Positions 10,355 to 18,638 of a stretch of DNA of 64,000 bases are shown piece by piece. The notes beneath the pieces were generated by a model. That model was given only the letters and a program-made list of their open reading frames with translations. It ran no database searches and was not told where the DNA came from. Made by a program: the position numbers and the translations under genes. Source of the DNA: Leptotrichia sp. oral taxon 223 (lineage in GTDB: Bacteria; Fusobacteriota; Fusobacteriia; Fusobacteriales; Leptotrichiaceae); NCBI RefSeq assembly GCF_013394795.1, contig NZ_JABXYU010000001.1, positions 868,001 to 932,000 on the forward strand, in the 5' to 3' direction. Within the stretch, counting starts at the first letter, position 1; each line of letters starts with the position of its first letter.

Positions 10355-10774
10355 TTACCACATTCTCCCAGCCAACATTGTAAGCCTGACAAACGTCAGC
10401 TCATCATTCTCTTTTAAAGTCGCCTTGTCATTTATTTTCCCCAGCTCCTCATCATTCACAAAAACCCTGTAAATTCCATCTTCATAACTTTGCAGTGCAT
10501 TTTCAATCGCCTTTTCCAAATCCTGCTTTTGTCCATTATAATCCACCCCAAATGAAATCTTCCCAGCATCGGACAAATCACTAATTTTTTCATCAGTCAA
10601 ATATGGAACAACATCTTCTTCTATAAGCCCTTCATTAAATTTTTTCACATTTATCGTAACAAATTCTCTCAAAAGTTCCTTTACAGTCTTTATTTCCCCG
10701 CTAATTTTATATTCCTTCCTATCAATTTTATTTTTTTTCTTCCCAATTTGTTTTACATTCACATAAACTTTCAT
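10355..10774 (-). CDS. small beta-grasp-like protein, operon partner of DUF4132
   Basis: A 139-residue soluble protein I do not recognise as a named family. Its pattern resembles a ubiquitin-like beta-grasp fold: a strand KVYVNVKQIG at 2-11, a second strand followed by a helix TVKELLREF at about 30-38, and C-terminal strands RVFVNDEELG and LKENDELTFV, the last resembling the ThiS/MoaD 'NDE' turn. It ends LTMLAGRMW, not the Gly-Gly tail used for conjugation. It is the first gene of the operon, 39 nt upstream of DUF4132, so it may be a binding partner or regulator. The fold assignment is by eye. Confidence 0.7.
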   Translation of the reverse strand: MKVYVNVKQIGKKKNKIDRKEYKISGEIKTVKELLREFVTINVKKFNEGLIEEDVVPYLTDEKISDLSDAGKISFGVDYNGQKQDLEKAIENALQSYEDGIYRVFVNDEELGKINDKATLKENDELTFVRLTMLAGRMW

Positions 10775-10851
10775 TTTTCCTCATTCACTTTCATTAATTT
10801 TTTATATTTTATCATATATTTCTGTTATTTTACAGTATGAAAAGTTTTAAA

Positions 10852-10977
10852 AAATTGAAAAATATTCAAAAAAACAAGATTTGACATAGAAAAAGTTAGG
10901 AAACACTAAAATAAAGGAAAAAATACAGAAAGAAAAAAATAACCGCTGTCTTTTACAACAACGATTATTTGAAAATT
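10852..10977 (+). repeat. mosaic remnant of rep gene plus dispersed repeat R1
   Basis: The intergenic stretch holds pieces that recur at 14.3-14.9 kb. ATATTCAAAAAAACA matches about 14316-14330, GATTTGACATAGAAAAAGTTA matches the end of the rep pseudogene at about 14431-14450, and from about 10934 the sequence through AACCGCTGTCTTTTACAACA and ACGATTATTTGAAAATT equals 14883-14927. The pieces are joined at short shared words, as if two internal deletions had occurred in a copy of the 14.3-14.9 kb locus. No gene is intact here. Confidence 0.65.
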
Positions 10978-11068
10978 TTATAAATTTAAATTCCACCTGT
11001 TTTTCCATTCTTTCCATTCTTTCGGAGTTACTGTTGCCAAGTCAAAAAATTTTCAGTATTTTCTACAT

Positions 11069-12313
11069 TTAATAAAATATTTTTTTTCTGGGAATTAAAT
11101 CAACATCTATATACTTGTCAGTCTTAAAATTTTTAAAATAAATATTGTTCTTATCTTTTGAATAATATTTATTAATTATTTCAAAGCTGTCTAAATCTAC
11201 TTGCGGTATTTTTTTATACATGTAATAAACATTTTCTTCATCTGTATAATAATAATTTGTAATTTTCTTAAATTTTCTACTATTTTTTACATTTATAAAA
11301 TGAACTCCTGCAAAATCTTCATATAAAATTGTGTTATTATCAAAAGAAAAAAAATAATCATCTATTTTTGTTAATTTGATATTACTATTTATTTTTATCT
11401 TTTTAAAATCTTCAACCAAAGTATCATTAAAAAAAACTCTTCTTAAATATAAATATTTATCATCTCTAAAAAAATGTCTATTATAAATTTCTAAATTTTT
11501 GATAGAATAATTCAAAAAAATATTTTCTTCATAATATATATTATTTTTATCTCTTGAATATCCATAAGATAAGATTTCAAAGCTCTTTAAATCTACATCT
11601 TTTATTTTTTCTCCATGATAGTAAATATTATTTTTATCTCTTGAAAAATTTTCATCTAATATTTTAAAACTATTTTTATCCACATTTTCAATAATATTAT
11701 TTGCATAATATATATTATTTTTATCAGAAATATAATTTTTTCCTAATACTTTCATTGTTGAAATATCAATCTTCACTTCTCTTAATGTATTAAAATTAAT
11801 TTCTAAAATTCTAGCTTTCTCCTCAAAAAAAAGAACATAAACTTTATCATTAATAAGAAAAAAATTTTCTCCTAAAATTTTAAATTTTTCTATATTTTCT
11901 AAAATCTTTTCTCCTTCAAAATATAAATTATTCTTATCTTTTGAAAAACCATAAGGTAAAATTTCAAAACTTTTTAAATCTACATCTTTTATTTTTTCCC
12001 CACAATAATAAATATTATTTTTTGAAAAAAAGTATTCTTTTATTATTTTAATTGGAATATCATCTATCTCAAAAATTTCCTCCAAATCTTTCTCACCAAT
12101 TATTAATTTATTTACATCTGAAATATCAGCTAATAAAACCTTTTTTTTAGTTCCATAATAATTATGAGAGTCCTTTAAATAATAGCTATTTATTTTATTA
12201 AATCTATTTTTTTGAGTTTTAAAATCTTTATCACTGGCATAAAGCATATTTAAAATTATTAAAAAAATCAAACATTTTATGATTAGAGTTTTTATAAATA
12301 TTTTTTTTATCAT
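11069..12313 (-). CDS. exported DKNYY-repeat protein
   Basis: A protein of 414 residues when started at the ATG at 12313, which lies 12 nt after GGGGAG. An upstream ATG at 12328 overlaps that ribosome-binding site and is less likely. A hydrophobic N-terminal segment ending near MLYASD looks like a signal peptide. The rest is built of tandem units of about 30-40 residues containing DKNNIYY or close variants, separated by DVDLKSFEIL-like phrases: the DKNYY family. The function of the family is unknown. Because it lies in a toxin/immunity island it could be an immunity or surface protein; this is inference from context. Confidence 0.75.
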   Translation of the reverse strand: MIKKIFIKTLIIKCLIFLIILNMLYASDKDFKTQKNRFNKINSYYLKDSHNYYGTKKKVLLADISDVNKLIIGEKDLEEIFEIDDIPIKIIKEYFFSKNNIYYCGEKIKDVDLKSFEILPYGFSKDKNNLYFEGEKILENIEKFKILGENFFLINDKVYVLFFEEKARILEINFNTLREVKIDISTMKVLGKNYISDKNNIYYANNIIENVDKNSFKILDENFSRDKNNIYYHGEKIKDVDLKSFEILSYGYSRDKNNIYYEENIFLNYSIKNLEIYNRHFFRDDKYLYLRRVFFNDTLVEDFKKIKINSNIKLTKIDDYFFSFDNNTILYEDFAGVHFINVKNSRKFKKITNYYYTDEENVYYMYKKIPQVDLDSFEIINKYYSKDKNNIYFKNFKTDKYIDVDLIPRKKIFY

Positions 12314-12338
12314 TCTTTTTCTCCCCATTTTTTCATTC
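12311..12338 (-). repeat. shared 5' block (also at 20141-20166)
   Basis: The block CATTCTTTTTCTCCCCATTT plus TTTCAT (plus-strand reading) spans the start codon and ribosome-binding site of the DKNYY gene and recurs unchanged at the start of the secreted-protein gene at 20143. Two otherwise unrelated genes thus share a translation-initiation cassette, pointing to cassette shuffling within the island. Confidence 0.6.
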
Positions 12339-12529
12339 TAATAGTAAATTATATTCTATTTCTTTGATATATCTCTCTAAACTCTTTATCCCATTTAAAT
12401 ATTTCTTCTAAAATATTCATTTTTTTTAATGTATCTACAAGAAATCATAAATTTGTACCTCAATAGAAAACTTATTTTTTCAATAATGACTGATTTAAAG
12501 GATAACTTGGATTCTGCTTATTCCAATCT

Positions 12530-13036
12530 CTATTCCTTATTCCAAGATTTCGGATATATTTTAAATTTAATTAACATTAAAATAATAGGAGTAAAAAGCA
12601 AAGTTTTTATAAATTTAGCAGCTAACATTTCATCAAAGATATTAAATTCATCTTTACCATATTTATTTATATATTTTTTAGATTTTTCCAATTTAATTTT
12701 TTGAGAAAAAATTTTTTCTATCTCTTCTTTTGTTAAATTAAATTTCTTTTTATTATTATCTGAATAATTAATATAAAAATATTGGTTATTTCCCATTTTT
12801 CCTATTAAATAATCTTTATTTTGATTTGAAATTTCTTCTACAACAAAACAATCTAAATTACCTTTTGACTCACATATGTTTACTGAATAAAAAGGACTGG
12901 GTCCACTTTCAAGATAATAGTATTCATTTATATCCATAGAAGTTTTTTGTATAATTTCTCCTTTAAAATAACTTTCAAAACAAAAAATAACTAGCAGTAC
13001 TACAAATAGTTTAACAAAAATCTCAAATTTTTTCAT
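12530..13036 (-). CDS. putative membrane protein of toxin/immunity island
   Basis: A 168-residue protein from the ATG at 13036 (MKKFEIF), which has GGGAG 9 nt upstream. It has an N-terminal membrane segment (about 6-22), an exported-looking middle with three cysteines, and a second hydrophobic segment near the C-terminus (about 137-155). I do not recognise a family. After the stop a second frame continues with NRDWNKQNPSYPLNQSLLKK to about 12486, so the C-terminus may have been cut by a small frameshift. Two-span membrane proteins of this size are common immunity proteins in such islands, but this is only a suggestion. Confidence 0.6.
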   Translation of the reverse strand: MKKFEIFVKLFVVLLVIFCFESYFKGEIIQKTSMDINEYYYLESGPSPFYSVNICESKGNLDCFVVEEISNQNKDYLIGKMGNNQYFYINYSDNNKKKFNLTKEEIEKIFSQKIKLEKSKKYINKYGKDEFNIFDEMLAAKFIKTLLFTPIILMLIKFKIYPKSWNKE

Positions 13037-13220
13037 TTTAATCTCCCTAACTGTCACAGTTTACTTTTTTTGATAAAATATACATACACTCTTTTGTAAT
13101 ATTTTTACATCAAATTCAAGATGATTTGTATTTAGAATTCTTCCTGTTGACTCATAGCTGTTACCTTTAATAAAAGTTAAGCCATTTTTAGAAATTCATA
13201 ATTTCATCATCGATTGTCTT

Positions 13221-13484
13221 TTATTTGTCCTTATAATGAGAGCCACATTGAACGATTTTTATAAATCCATCTTCAATTTTATAAATAATCCTGTTTCCAG
13301 CGTCTATTCTTCTGCTCCAATAACCACTCAAATCATATTTCAGAGCTTCTGGCTTACCAATTCCTGTATATCCATTTCTATCAATATCTTTTATGAGTTC
13401 TAATATTCTCTTAAAAATCCTCTTATCATTTTTTGCCCAATATTCAAATTCTTCCCATGCTTCATCAGTCCATGATTTAATCAT
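13221..13484 (-). CDS. yoeB: YoeB/Txe-family mRNA interferase toxin
   Basis: Toxin of a type II toxin-antitoxin pair: a ribosome-dependent endoribonuclease of the RelE superfamily. From the ATG at 13484 it is 87 residues, the usual length of YoeB. It carries IKSWTDEAWEEFEYW at the N-terminus, the conserved GKPEALKYDLSGYWSRRI core (Glu and Arg of the active site) and a C-terminal SHYKDK with the catalytic-type His-Tyr. The ATG lies inside the last codons of the antitoxin gene (8-nt overlap), supporting this start over the longer in-frame extension and implying translational coupling. The complex normally represses its own promoter. Confidence 0.9.
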   Translation of the reverse strand: MIKSWTDEAWEEFEYWAKNDKRIFKRILELIKDIDRNGYTGIGKPEALKYDLSGYWSRRIDAGNRIIYKIEDGFIKIVQCGSHYKDK

Positions 13485-13731
13485 AGTCAACTTCATGAAC
13501 AGTTCCACCAGTTTTTTCCATCTGCTCAATAGATTTTTTTAATCTTTCAATGTTTTCTTTGCTGTAAAAAGGATCTGAATCTAACTCAAATGGTATTCTT
13601 CTTTCACGAACCAATTTTTTTGCAAAAATATTAAATGCTGTCCCTATAGAAATTCCTATATCTTCACAAATTTCTTCCATTTCTTTCTTAGTAGTCTTAT
13701 CCATTCTGAAATTAACAACTGCTTTTTCCAT
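13477..13731 (-). CDS. RelB/DinJ-family antitoxin
   Basis: An 84-residue antitoxin with an N-terminal ribbon-helix-helix DNA-binding region (KAVVNFRMDKTTKKEM, residues 3-18) and the DinJ/RelB phrase ISIGTAFNIFAKKL. The acidic, flexible C-terminal 30 residues should wrap the toxin. It precedes and overlaps the YoeB gene by 8 nt. Pairing a RelB/DinJ-type antitoxin with a YoeB-type toxin is a mix seen in several phyla. The region upstream (13740-13800) is AT-rich and probably carries the autoregulated promoter. Confidence 0.88.
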   Translation of the reverse strand: MEKAVVNFRMDKTTKKEMEEICEDIGISIGTAFNIFAKKLVRERRIPFELDSDPFYSKENIERLKKSIEQMEKTGGTVHEVDYD

Positions 13732-13960
13732 ATTACATCAATTCCTTTCATTTAATATAATAATTATATCATTTCAAAATGTTTTGTCAATGTTTTTAGG
13801 ATTAATTATTAATTATTGACTTTTAAAATTTTTTATTTAAAATATTTTTTTTAGTTCCTTTTTATTATACCATTTTTATATTTATATCTTTTACATACTC
13901 TGTAACCCTTATGAATACTAGCTTTGAATATTATTAAAAATAAATTTTACATTTTACAAT

Positions 13961-14709
13961 CAGAATAAAATAATCCAATTTGCCTTATTCAAGTCTTTTG
14001 TAATTGATACGGGTCTTCAGACTTTGGAAGTTTCCGTCAATGATGAATTCTTGTTTTTGTTAAATGAATTGACTTCCAATTTTACGAGATTTGAATTAGA
14101 TGAGTTTGTAAACTTTAAATCAACCTATACAAAAGAATTTTATCGAAGAATAAAGCAATTTAGGCACACTGGAGTCTGGAAAATTTCCATAGATGAGTTT
14201 AACAGACTTCTAGGGATTTCTGAAAGCTATAAAATATCAGATATTGACAAAAGGATTTTTCAGCCTATTTTAAGTGAACTTGGAGAAAAATACAATTTAA
14301 AAATAATAAAAAAATATTCAAAAAAACAGGACGTGGAAGAAGCAGTGTCAGTGGATTTGAATTGCATTTAAAAAAAGAAAGTAGACAAGTTGCTGAACAG
14401 GAAAATCTTAAAGGGATTAAACAGGCAGGATTTGACATAGAAAAAGTTAAGGAGCATAAAATAAAAGAAAAAATACAGAAGGAAGAAAAAAATAGGATAA
14501 ATAAGGTATCTGATTTTTATTTGTACAGAAAAGTTAAAATGTACGACAGTTTTTATGAACAGTACAACTATCTTGAAATTCTGGCATTCAATCAAAAGAA
14601 TGATAAACTGAATGTAAAAATCAAAAATGTAGATGATGGCTATGTTCAGGACTTTACTTTTGACAGTTTCAAAAATTTTGAAAACTGGTTTAGAAAATAT
14701 GCTATCTAA
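13961..14709 (+). pseudogene. Rep_3-family plasmid replication initiator, truncated and frameshifted
   Basis: Remains of a plasmid replication initiator (Rep_3, winged-helix). From about 13961 the frame reads FALFKSFVIDTGLQTLEV, then a typical Rep core (FTRFELDEFVNFKSTYTKEF, SYKISDIDKRIFQPIL). After a run of seven A followed by C near 14320-14327 the frame changes by -1 and continues GRGRSSVSGFELHLKKE, the usual Rep tail, then a coiled C-terminal stretch to the stop at 14709. The N-terminal wing is absent and no start codon is visible. Decay is the simplest reading, although AAAAAAAC could also be slippery. It suggests a past plasmid integration into this island. Confidence 0.75.
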
Positions 14710-14876
14710 CCTATTCAAAAATATCATTTAAAAATCCCATATAATGCCCATAAAGCTTAAAAAATCAATTTTTGGTAATAAAACTATGCCTCAAATGAAA
14801 ATTTTGGCTTATAGGGGTTATATGGGCGAATTTGATATAACTAAAATTTTTGTATTAATTATTTGGATGTATAAAA

Positions 14877-14929
14877 ATGAGAGAAAAAATAACCGCTGTC
14901 TTTTACAACAACGATTATTTGAAAATTGG
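14877..14929 (+). pseudogene. 5' fragment of an unknown gene cut by an IS, contains repeat R2
   Basis: ATG at 14877 opens MREKITAVFYNNDYLKI, which then runs straight into the end of an IS3-family element (GTGTCC) and stops. The last 45 bases recur at 10934-10977 (R1) and 31 of them at 17849-17880 (R3), always on the plus strand. It looks like the beginning of a real gene whose body was lost when the insertion sequence arrived. Confidence 0.55.
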
Positions 14930-15331
14930 AGTGTCCCCCAAAATTTAGACTATTTTTAAGCAATTTCTTTGTTTCCTTTCTTCATGCTTTCTTCGTATTC
15001 ATCCGGACTTGTAAATCCTATTTTACTGTGTATTCTGCTGTTATTATACCATATTTCTATATACTCGTACATTCCGCTTCTTAAACTTTCTAGATTTTCA
15101 AAGTTTTCATTATGTACATATTCTTTTTTCAATGTTGCATGGAATGATTCTATACAGGCATTGTCATAAGGATTTCCTTTTCTGCTGTAAGATATGCTTA
15201 TGCCTTTTTTTGCACAAAATTTACGATATTCTTTACTCATATACTGGCTTCCTCTATCTGTTGTAACTTGTTTAGATTTTATTTGTTTATCGTTTAGTTC
15301 ATATTTAGTTTACACAAAATTCTGGACACTC
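14929..15331 (-). mobile_element. IS3-family (IS150-like) insertion sequence remnant
   Basis: Both ends begin GAGTGTCC on their own strand (GTGTCCCCCAAAATTTAGAC on the left; GTGTCCAGAATTTTGTGTAA on the right), as expected for terminal inverted repeats of this group. Between them is only about 400 bp: OrfA and most of OrfB are gone. The 3' part of OrfB remains at 14956-15240. The DNA between the right inverted repeat and OrfB (about 15262-15305) is not transposase but matches the toxin remnant at 16378-16425. Confidence 0.8.
14956..15240 (-). pseudogene. IS3-family transposase OrfB, C-terminal fragment
   Basis: About 95 residues of the integrase core remain, including YSRKGNPYDNACIESFHATL with the third catalytic residue (Glu) and the C-terminal WYNNSRIHSKIGFTSPDEY signature. 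Upstream, in the same frame, TTDRGSQYMS supplies the second catalytic Asp. The first Asp and all of OrfA are missing, so it cannot be active. The frame runs upstream into YELNDKQIKSKQVT, which belongs to a toxin C-terminus. Confidence 0.85.
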
Positions 15332-15403
15332 TCATTTTAAATAAAGCTGCTACTTTACTAAATATTTTTTTACTTCATAGATGGAAATTTTGAGACTTTA
15401 TTA

Positions 15404-16297
15404 TCATTTTTTTATTACTGAAATTGTATTCAAAATCGCCGCTTTTATATCCAAATTATCCTCCCCTTTTAATTGCTCTTCCAAATCAGGCAACGCTTCA
15501 AAAAGCCCTTTTATTCCCAAAAATCTAATTAAATTTGCTTTATCATATATATTATTCGTCAATTTTATATATTTTAAAATAATAGGCACTATTATTCTAT
15601 CTTTTTCCGTCATATGAATTAATTCATAAACTGTTTTTAAATTATAATTTACATTTTTCAATTCTTCCAACATTTGATCTTCAAATTCCATTTCGGTATC
15701 ATAATTTCTTTTAGCAGAAATTTTTTTACCATTTATTACTACAAGATCTAATTTTTGTTCCACAATTTCTCTTCTCTCAAACATTATTTCTATAAATTTT
15801 AAAACTTCTTCTTCAAAAAGTTTCTTTGAGATATAATAAACACCTTTTCTGTTTTTAAATTCTTTATCACTTTCCCATGTAATTTCAATTTTGTTTCCTG
15901 TTACAGAAAAAAAAACTCTTGGATATATTTCTCCACTCGCTTGAGGTAATTGATGATTGTATGCCCACTCGTACAAAAGCCAAAATTCCGTGCTATCTAA
16001 ATTAAACGCTACATCTTTATAAAGTTCATTAGCTTTCTTTACTAATTCGATTGCAGTATCTTTTCTGTCCTTTTTTATTTTCAATTCTTTATCTGGAAAA
16101 GGCTCATTTAAGATTTTATCCAGTTTATCTTTAAGTAAATATGCTGTGAAATATATATCTCCCAATTTATCATATTTATATTTTTCATTTTTTAATTCAC
16201 ATAAATCTTTCCCATCTACATAAAATTTCAAAATATAACTTTCATACGAAATCTCTGGGAAGTATTCAAAATCAAAATAAAATTTTATATTTTTCAT
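15404..16297 (-). CDS. putative immunity protein with C-terminal HEAT-like repeats
   Basis: A 297-residue soluble protein from the ATG at 16297 (MKNIKF), chosen because AGGAG lies 9 nt upstream; an earlier ATG at 16321 overlaps the toxin stop. The N-terminal two-thirds is an unrecognised alpha/beta domain. The last 80 residues (DRIIVPIILKYIKL, DKANLIRFLGIKGL, DLEEQLKGEDNLDIKAAIL) resemble HEAT-type helical repeats. It follows directly after a polymorphic toxin C-terminus, the normal place for the cognate immunity gene. The gene is intact while the toxin upstream is broken, as expected for an orphan kept for protection. Confidence 0.65.
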   Translation of the reverse strand: MKNIKFYFDFEYFPEISYESYILKFYVDGKDLCELKNEKYKYDKLGDIYFTAYLLKDKLDKILNEPFPDKELKIKKDRKDTAIELVKKANELYKDVAFNLDSTEFWLLYEWAYNHQLPQASGEIYPRVFFSVTGNKIEITWESDKEFKNRKGVYYISKKLFEEEVLKFIEIMFERREIVEQKLDLVVINGKKISAKRNYDTEMEFEDQMLEELKNVNYNLKTVYELIHMTEKDRIIVPIILKYIKLTNNIYDKANLIRFLGIKGLFEALPDLEEQLKGEDNLDIKAAILNTISVIKK

Positions 16298-16311
16298 TTT
16301 TAAACTCTCCT

Positions 16312-17829
16312 TTAATGCCATTTATTATATTGTGCTTTTGTTATAACACCATCTTTTAGCATTTGTTTTAATACATCTAGTGTAACTTGTTGACTTTTTA
16401 TTTGTTTATCCGTTAGTTCATACGCGTGCCATTCATTATTAGTGCCAGTTGGTTGAAATTTTATCATTTTCCCTTTATATATAGCAAACCTCTGTTTTTT
16501 GGTCGCCGAATTATAAGAATGATTTTTTAATAAATCATTACCTGTTTTAATATCAGGAATTGAATCGGGACTTGCATTTGGAGGCATTTTAGGTCCTTTA
16601 TGTTTTGGGGATGGTTTATATTCTCCATTAAAGTGCCCTCTTCTTACAATCATTTCTGTTGAAGGTTTAGAAGAATTCCCTTTATTTTTAATTTTAGCTT
16701 CTTTAGCCTGTTTTTCAAATTTAGTAACTTCATCTAAATTCAACATTATCTCAGTACCATCTGCTAGCACTACTTGTTTTTTGCCTGCAATTTTAAATAT
16801 TTTTATAAGTTTTTTTGTCCCTTTAAAGCCGGTCTTGCTATTGGAATAATACTTAAAATTCTTGTTAAAAGATTAAGGTCTTCCCCTGTTAGTATATCCT
16901 TTCCAATTATTCCTTCTATTCCACCTTTTATTGTTCCTGCTGGAGAAAGGTCTAAAAAGAAGCTTGTTATAGGCAATATTTTTTTTCTATCAACTTTTTT
17001 ATAATCATCCATAAATTTTTTGTTACGTGCCAAACAATCTTGTAATAATTTTCCACCTAAACAAGCTCCTCCTGTGTCCCCCACATTCTCCCCAAAATCA
17101 ACATTGGAATAATCCTTCCCGTCCGAATGGATACTAATAGGTGTATTGTCATCCTTGTATTTCTCAGCAAGTATTCATTTGAAGCTCTTCTTGTGCTTTC
17201 TAGTCCTTTCTCATCAGTTCCAGTCTTTCTCTGTCTGCCTTCAACTTTTCCTATTACATGGCTTCCTTCTTTAACTATTGTTCCAATAAGTCCAGCCTTT
17301 GTTGCATTTTTTGAATCTTGTGCATTGATTATTATTGTTTTAACTCCATAATCATCAACATATGCTGTTCCTGTTTTTGGCTTTCCTTTCTCATCTAATA
17401 ATTGCGGAGAATTTTTAGGATCTGAAAATATGATGTTTATGTCATATCCTAAATTCTTGTAGGCATCCTTAAAAACACCTGCTATTTCAGTATCTACTGT
17501 CTTACCTATCAATCTTTGACTTGTTATGTTATCAATACTTCTGATAGCTGCCCAAAGAAAATTCTATTGTCATCTCCTAGATCATGAATTGAATTATCAA
17601 GTGCCTTTGTAACATCCTTTATTTCATCTTTAGCCTTACTCAAATCTTCTTTTAACTTACCAAGATTAGTAAGATATTCAATAGTCTGGCTCTCAACATC
17701 TCCAGCTACGTGAAAATTATTGCTATTTTTAGAAACAGAGTATCCTGCACTTACTCCGATGTTGGCGTAGAAGTTGCTGTTTGCCATACTGATATTTCTT
17801 TCTTTTTTTATTATTTTAACATTAATCAT
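16312..17829 (-). pseudogene. C-terminal part of a CdiA/FhaB-like polymorphic toxin, three frameshifts
   Basis: Four reading-frame pieces form one protein of about 505 residues if three missing bases are restored. Piece 1 (17829 to about 17563) has ANIGVSAGYSVSKNSNNFHV and a coiled stretch. Piece 2 continues SIDNITSQRLIGKTVDTEIA and KAGLIGTIVKEGSHVIGKVE. Piece 3 (from about 17170) has AEKYKDDNTPISIHSDGKDY, then a pre-toxin TG-like segment, KGGIEGIIGKDILTGEDLNL. Piece 4 (from about 16826) is KIFKIAGKKQVVLADGTEIM, then a toxin domain ending TNNEWHAYELTDKQIK and KAQYNKWH. Family knowledge: such tips are delivered into neighbouring cells by two-partner secretion or contact-dependent inhibition. 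The large N-terminal filament gene is absent, so this is an orphan cassette. The toxic activity is not identifiable by eye. Confidence 0.75.
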
Positions 17830-17848
17830 ATATAAATGTAAATACCAA

Positions 17849-17880
17849 TGTCTTTTACAACAACGATTATTTGAAAATTT
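17849..17880 (+). repeat. dispersed repeat R3
   Basis: TGTCTTTTACAACAACGATT plus ATTTGAAAATT, identical to parts of R1 (10949-10977) and R2 (14899-14927) and in the same orientation. It sits immediately upstream of the toxin remnant. The three copies bracket the toxin/immunity segments of the island. Confidence 0.75.
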
Positions 17881-18022
17881 AATTTGCTATTAAAACGAGT
17901 TTGAAATTTTTGTTTTATTTGAGATAAAACTTTTAAAAATTAGTATATTGATTATTCATATATAGTATTTTTCTAAAAAGGAATAAATTTAACAAATCAT
18001 ATTTTCTTGTGAAGGTATTTCT

Positions 18023-18576
18023 TTATTTCCAAAAAAAACTATCAATTTTATTTTTTATTTCTATAATACTTTTAATTTCATCAACGATATAATTATTAGG
18101 TAATATATCTTCATAAGGTAAACTTATCATTATACCATCAACAATTTTTTTATTTCTATATTTTTGAAAAAATATATCAATACTTTCATTATCAAATAAA
18201 TATCTCCCTGTATATTTATCTTCAGAATATTTAAAATCTGATTTTTTTTGGTATTTTTTTAAAAATTTTTTTATTTTTGGAATTACAGTTTTTATTTCAT
18301 CACCTATTTTTATGCTATCATCATTTAAGTGTACATATTTTACATCAAAATATAATGTTTGATATTCAGGCTTTTCGATATTTTCTGAAAAAAAATACAA
18401 TATATAATTGACTTCTAATCCATCATAAATAAACTTTATATTTATTGATTTTTTTTATTAGAAAACTTTATATTTACTTCATTTGGAAATGAAAATACTT
18501 CTATTATCTTTTTTAATGATATTCTCGTTATTCCATTTATTCCATAAGTTTCATTTATAAAAGTTTCTGTCATCAT
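18023..18576 (-). pseudogene. unknown island gene broken at an A8 run
   Basis: The gene starts at 18576 or 18573 (ATGATGACAG) behind a perfect AGGAGG. It reads MTETFINETYGINGITRISL and on to IKFSNKK, then hits a run of eight A (18449-18456, T on the plus strand) and stops. One base fewer lets it continue SINIKFIYDGLEVNYILYFF and through 125 further residues to the stop at 18023. The whole protein would be about 184 residues, soluble, of unknown family. Its place among toxin/immunity genes suggests an immunity protein. The frameshift is at a homopolymer, so it could be decay or reversible. Confidence 0.6.
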
Positions 18577-18638
18577 CTTTTTTTATTCCCTCCTCCTCTA
18601 TTTTCTTTTTTATAAATAATTTTTGGAATGTATACACT

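Noticed and set aside
12349-12420. Short minus-strand frame MNILEEIFKWDKEFREIYQR plus 3 residues
   Set aside because: Only 23 codons, no ribosome-binding site; possibly the tail of a lost gene but not supportable.
14744-14959. Plus-strand 71-codon frame before the IS
   Set aside because: A shadow reading; the fragment MREKITAVFYNNDYLKI in another frame has the better start.
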